Shown: piece by piece, positions 42,801 to 45,711 of the stretch
How positions within the stretch are numbered: position 1 is the first letter of the stretch
Layout of the letters: each line of letters opens with the position of its first letter
NCBI RefSeq assembly: GCF_001678665.1
Contig: NZ_LZRP01000014.1
Coordinates: 1 to 45,711 of the forward strand
Reading direction: 5' to 3'
From: Erythrobacter sp. QSSC1-22B
GTDB lineage: Bacteria; Pseudomonadota; Alphaproteobacteria; Sphingomonadales; Sphingomonadaceae
Length of the DNA stretch: 45,711 nucleotides
Translations under genes and position numbers: made by a program
Notes under the pieces: model-generated
Seen by the model: the letters and a program-made list of their open reading frames with translations, nothing else
Told to the model about the DNA's origin: nothing
Database searches by the model: none

Positions 42801-45167
42801 ATGGCAAACTTTGTGGCAGCCATGTTGAGAGATCGGTTTAGCCGGTTCATGAGGCCTGCGCGCGCGGTAACGCACCGGCTCGCACCTTGGCGAGGAAAGC
42901 GGGCGGCGTTGCCACCTGGCAAGCGCGGGCGCATCGTTGTTTGGGCAATTGGGCTGGGGCTGGTGGCTGGCGCAATAGATCTGCCACTGCCTGCGGAAGA
43001 CGCGTTTCGAGCTCTAAGAGCTACGGTGAAAATGCATCCGGCAGATGGTGAGGTGCTGGTGGTATTGCTCGATGATAAGTCGCTCAATGCGATCGGAGGG
43101 AACGAGCCGAGCAGAGGCCAGGATGCTCAACTTCTTGAGCGACTATTCGCGATGGGCGCAAATCGGGTATTTTTCGATCGTGTATATGCGGACCCTACCG
43201 ACCTCCATGAGGACCGGAAACTCGTTGCCGCATTCGAACGGCACCGGGGAAAGGTCTTCGTCGGAGCCTTACCGCAAATTTTGCAAAATGACGGGTCGGT
43301 GGTCGACCTTCTGCCACATCCCCGGTTCCGATCCTCTGTTGAGATTGTAAGCCTGGAGGGGCAAGAAGCACCGTTTGGGCTTTCCGCGAGTTTCCCCGTC
43401 AAGACATCCATACTTGGCGCGAAACGCCGCTCGCTATCGGCCGAATTGGCTCGACTCGAGGAAGGGGAGGGCTTTTATCGTCCTGACTTTGCGATCGACT
43501 ACGCGACTATCCCTACAATTAGTTACATTGACGCTTTAAATGGCGATGGTTTTAGGGACGCCGTTGACGGTCGTGATGTCGTGGTTGCGCCATCAAGCCA
43601 TACGTCGAACGATTTCCATCCCATGCCGTATCGTTGGGCGGTAAAGAAGGTCCCAGGTGTCTACTTCCACGTTCTCGGGGCAGAGACGCTCAAGCGTGGT
43701 CTCCCCACAAATTTTGGATGGCTGCCAATATTTTTCTTCGCTTGTGTTATAGTGGTAGCACAGGCCCGAATAAAGAGGCCTTCAACACGGTATACGCTGC
43801 TTGCTGGCGCCAGCTTCCTCGTTGCTCCCTTCGTATTGGACGGCGTCAACATCAGTGTTGACGTCATGCCAGGGGTTATCTGTTTCTTGATAGCTTCCAT
43901 CCGCCTTCAGCGCCTCGCTCGAAATACGTATTACGGCGCAACTGGACTCCAGCGGATTGAGACCATGCACGAATCGAAAATGATTGCAGCCAAGGATGTA
44001 TTTGCGCTTAAAATCCGCAACTTCGCAATCATCTCAGCCAGCTTAACTCCACTACAAGTCGAGCAGTTGCTGCAGAAGGCGCTGCTCATGTTACGCGCGA
44101 CCAATCCCGATCCGCAGGTCGCCTTTCACAAAGATACATTCGTTTGGACGCGGCCCAAATCGATGCTTACTGACGCGCAGGGCCACTTGAAGGGGCTTCA
44201 TGCTATCTTCCGTACAAGTATAACAATCGGTGCCCACGCACCCGATGTCGCCACCTCGCTAGGTTTGGACAGGAGCTATGAGGCTTCGATGCGCGAGCGA
44301 ACGCAGAATGCGATCCAGAGCGCTGAAGATGCTGCTCGCGCCGGCGAAATATTTCGGGTCAGCGAAACGCAGATCCCGGAAGATCGCAATTGGCACCTCC
44401 AGATTCTTTCAGAACTTGAGCACGCGATATTGAACGGGGAGGTTGAAGTTGCCTTTCAACCGAAAGTTTCGCTTTCAACTCTCGCTATCGTTGGCGCCGA
44501 GGCGCTGCTTCGATGGACTCACCCTACTCGAGGCCCAATCAATCCGGCAGAAATCATTGCTATCGCCGAAGCGCACAGCCGCATGGACAAGATCACTAAC
44601 TTTGTACTGAACCGCGCGCTTAGTCAGACTCGCTTGGCTATAGCTCGTGATCCTTCGTTTATGATCGCAATCAACATTTCGGCGCTCGATCTGCATGATC
44701 CTTTGTTCCCGTTTGTGGTAGAGCAGAACCTTGCAGCTCACAGGATTCCCGCGTCTAATATTGTGCTCGAGATTACGGAAACAGCCCAGATTTATGACGA
44801 GGGGAGTGTCGCCTTGACACTTTCCGCCTTAAAAAAGATAGGTGTTCAGCTCTCAATAGATGATTTCGGGACTGGGCATGCGACGCTGGAGCATCTGCGC
44901 CGAATTCCGGCTGACGAAGTGAAGATAGACCAGAGTTTCGTGATGGGCATGGAAGCCAGTGATGAAAACTGGATGCTGGTAAAGACCTCAATCGAGATGA
45001 TCCATTCGCTCGGTCGTAGGGCAGTCGCCGAGGGCGTAGAGAACCAGACCATCATGACGATGTTGCGTGAGATGGGTTGCGACGAAGCTCAAGGATATCA
45101 CTTCTCCAAGCCCATCACCATGCAAGCCTTGGTTCCGAAGCTATCGTGGGGAGCCGCCGCGGCTTAA
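42801..45167 (+). CDS. CHASE2-degenerate GGDEF-EAL protein (c-di-GMP phosphodiesterase)
   Basis: A membrane sensor enzyme of 788 residues. One helix at about 46-64, an extracellular CHASE2 domain (about 75-305, with VLVVLLDDKSL and VFFDRVYADP), then two or three helices to about 385 form the sensor. A region at about 405-515 is in the place of a GGDEF domain but has no GGDEF motif (KDTFVW at its position), so it is likely inactive. The EAL domain at about 535-785 has EALLRW, NISALDL, EITETA, DDFGTG, VKIDQSF, AEGVE and GYHFSKP, all the usual active-site residues, so it should degrade c-di-GMP. That would tune the PilZ protein at 28210 and EPS output. The start lacks a clear ribosome binding site. 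Confidence 0.9.
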   Translation: MANFVAAMLRDRFSRFMRPARAVTHRLAPWRGKRAALPPGKRGRIVVWAIGLGLVAGAIDLPLPAEDAFRALRATVKMHPADGEVLVVLLDDKSLNAIGGNEPSRGQDAQLLERLFAMGANRVFFDRVYADPTDLHEDRKLVAAFERHRGKVFVGALPQILQNDGSVVDLLPHPRFRSSVEIVSLEGQEAPFGLSASFPVKTSILGAKRRSLSAELARLEEGEGFYRPDFAIDYATIPTISYIDALNGDGFRDAVDGRDVVVAPSSHTSNDFHPMPYRWAVKKVPGVYFHVLGAETLKRGLPTNFGWLPIFFFACVIVVAQARIKRPSTRYTLLAGASFLVAPFVLDGVNISVDVMPGVICFLIASIRLQRLARNTYYGATGLQRIETMHESKMIAAKDVFALKIRNFAIISASLTPLQVEQLLQKALLMLRATNPDPQVAFHKDTFVWTRPKSMLTDAQGHLKGLHAIFRTSITIGAHAPDVATSLGLDRSYEASMRERTQNAIQSAEDAARAGEIFRVSETQIPEDRNWHLQILSELEHAILNGEVEVAFQPKVSLSTLAIVGAEALLRWTHPTRGPINPAEIIAIAEAHSRMDKITNFVLNRALSQTRLAIARDPSFMIAINISALDLHDPLFPFVVEQNLAAHRIPASNIVLEITETAQIYDEGSVALTLSALKKIGVQLSIDDFGTGHATLEHLRRIPADEVKIDQSFVMGMEASDENWMLVKTSIEMIHSLGRRAVAEGVENQTIMTMLREMGCDEAQGYHFSKPITMQALVPKLSWGAAAA

Positions 45168-45180
45168 GCCTCTTGCAATA

Positions 45181-45199
45181 TGGTTAATCTCTGTTAACC
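45181..45199. promoter_or_regulatory. Inverted repeat resembling a CtrA half-site pair
   Basis: TGGTTAA and TTAACCA flank six bases. The TTAA...TTAAC pair recalls the CtrA box, but the spacing is six, not seven. It lies about 40 bases upstream of the 12-codon ORF and could be its operator or part of its promoter. Confidence 0.3.
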
Positions 45200-45237
45200 A
45201 TGCTCGTTAGCACATGATGTGCAAACAGGAGGTTCTT

Positions 45238-45276
45238 ATGTGGGAATATTTCCGGACGCTTTTCGGCGCGCGCTAA
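45238..45276 (+). CDS. 12-residue micropeptide with strong ribosome binding site
   Basis: The ORF reads MWEYFRTLFGAR then stops. It has GGAGG five bases upstream of the ATG and a rho-independent terminator 21 bases after its stop, with no other frame between, so the unit seems to be a complete tiny transcription unit. The peptide is aromatic and basic and could bind a membrane or protein. It is not followed by a structural gene, so it is not an attenuator leader. It may instead be the short translated part of a small regulatory RNA. I do not recognise it. Confidence 0.5.
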   Translation: MWEYFRTLFGAR

Positions 45277-45297
45277 GCGCTTTGATCCTGGTTACGT

Positions 45298-45330
45298 AAA
45301 GCCCTGGCTGTGCCGGGGCTTTACTTTTTT
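45298..45330 (+). terminator. Rho-independent terminator
   Basis: AAAGCCC (45298-45304) pairs with GGGCTTT (45316-45322), extended by TGGC and GCCG around a three-base loop, followed by AC and T6. It ends the transcript of the 12-codon ORF, or of the CHASE2-EAL gene if that reads through. Confidence 0.88.
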
Positions 45331-45519
45331 GACGCTTAAAGAAAGCACAAAGCGGTAGGCTGAGCGCCCAAGTTTAGTTTTCCATCTTCCCGCCCCAAAC
45401 GGCGATGTATGGGGGCAGCACGCTGCCTTTGATGCCTATCTAATTGAAGACAGGTTTGGGATCGCAATGCGATCGTCGGAGTGTCTGAGATCGGAGCGCC
45501 TTAGAGTCGGTTTCAGAAC

Positions 45520-45711
45520 TCATGCTGAGCGACCGATACGGCGGACGAGCAGCATGATGGAAGCGGCGTAAAGGAAGGCTTTGGCCGATGCGACCGAGGC
45601 TTCGAAGTCTTTAGCGAGGCGCCGGTTTCGGTTGATCCAGGCGAAGAAGCGCTCGACGACCCAGCGCCTCGGCTGACCCGCGAAGCCGACCTGATCGGAT
45701 TTACGGCGAAC
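45520..45711 (-). CDS. IS5-type transposase, C-terminal part (cut by window edge)
   Basis: The leftward frame reads [20 protein letters not shown], then [20 protein letters not shown], then a closing helix ending at a stop at 45522-45520. The RRWVVERxFAWxxRxRRLAKDxE block, with the catalytic Glu, is typical of IS5-family transposases, of another subgroup than the element at 32115. The rest lies beyond the right edge, so I cannot say whether it is intact. Confidence 0.85.
   Translation of the reverse strand, partial: VRRKSDQVGFAGQPRRWVVERFFAWINRNRRLAKDFEASVASAKAFLYAASIMLLVRRIGRSA

Noticed and set aside
1..45711. CRISPR arrays, tRNA or rRNA genes
   Set aside because: No regularly spaced repeats and no tRNA- or rRNA-like segments were noticed on either strand.

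Overview
The window looks like a chromosomal segment of an alphaproteobacterium of the order Sphingomonadales. The supporting signs are two proteins with a PEPxxW-type C-terminal sorting tail, an exosortase with its EpsI partner, a small protein resembling the accessory protein reported beside exosortase V (XrtV), a MucR-type regulator, a SleB-type hydrolase and frequent GTG/TTG starts with good ribosome binding sites.

Region 1 (1-1.4 kb) holds the 5' part of a leftward lipoprotein gene, then a scrap of an IS3-type transposase fused to a frameshifted IS630-type transposase. Region 2 (1.4-14 kb) is an exopolysaccharide (EPS) and protein-sorting locus. A leftward operon with 4-base overlaps encodes a Wza-like export protein, an outer-membrane barrel, a GumC/Wzz-like chain-length protein and a CpsD-like tyrosine kinase. 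A divergent pair encodes a TPR lipoprotein (PrsT-like) and a WecG/TagA glycosyltransferase. Then come a family-2 glycosyltransferase, UDP-glucuronate decarboxylase, and a leftward operon of exosortase, EpsI, EpsD and a family-4 glycosyltransferase. Region 3 (14-25.5 kb) has a SleB hydrolase, mannose-6-phosphate isomerase, a rhomboid protease, a 50-residue membrane peptide coupled to an N-acyl amino acid synthase of the FeeM type, a PEP-CTERM protein, a Bcr/CflA-like transporter, UDP-glucose dehydrogenase and GalU. Region 4 (25.5-33 kb) is gene-poor: a decayed IS630 transposase, several small unknown genes, a membrane-anchored PilZ protein, a CAP-domain protein, and an IS5 element inserted into an IS3 remnant. 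Region 5 (33-45.7 kb) has a PEP-CTERM protein paired with an L,D-transpeptidase, the XrtV-accessory-like protein, the initiating sugar-phosphate transferase, a CHAP-fold protein without its cysteine, a WGR protein, a DsbA-like thioredoxin, a lipid A deacylase, MucR, a CHASE2-EAL c-di-GMP phosphodiesterase, a 12-codon ORF with its own terminator, and the end of another IS5-type transposase.

The genes fit one theme, building and decorating the cell surface. GalU, Ugd and UDP-glucuronate decarboxylase form the complete route glucose-1-P to UDP-glucose to UDP-glucuronate to UDP-xylose, and ManA feeds mannose-6-P. The polyprenyl sugar transferase starts the repeat unit, three glycosyltransferases extend it, and Wza/GumC/kinase/barrel export it. 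The exosortase with EpsI is expected to process the PEP-CTERM proteins. No Wzx flippase or Wzy polymerase is visible, so those must lie elsewhere. The most interesting items are the FeeM-type synthase with its coupled membrane peptide, the exosortase substrate/L,D-transpeptidase operon, the XrtV-accessory-like gene beside the initiating transferase, a histidine-kinase dimerization helix pair encoded as a stand-alone mini-protein, and the 12-codon ORF. All identifications come from reading motifs by eye; no database search was made.
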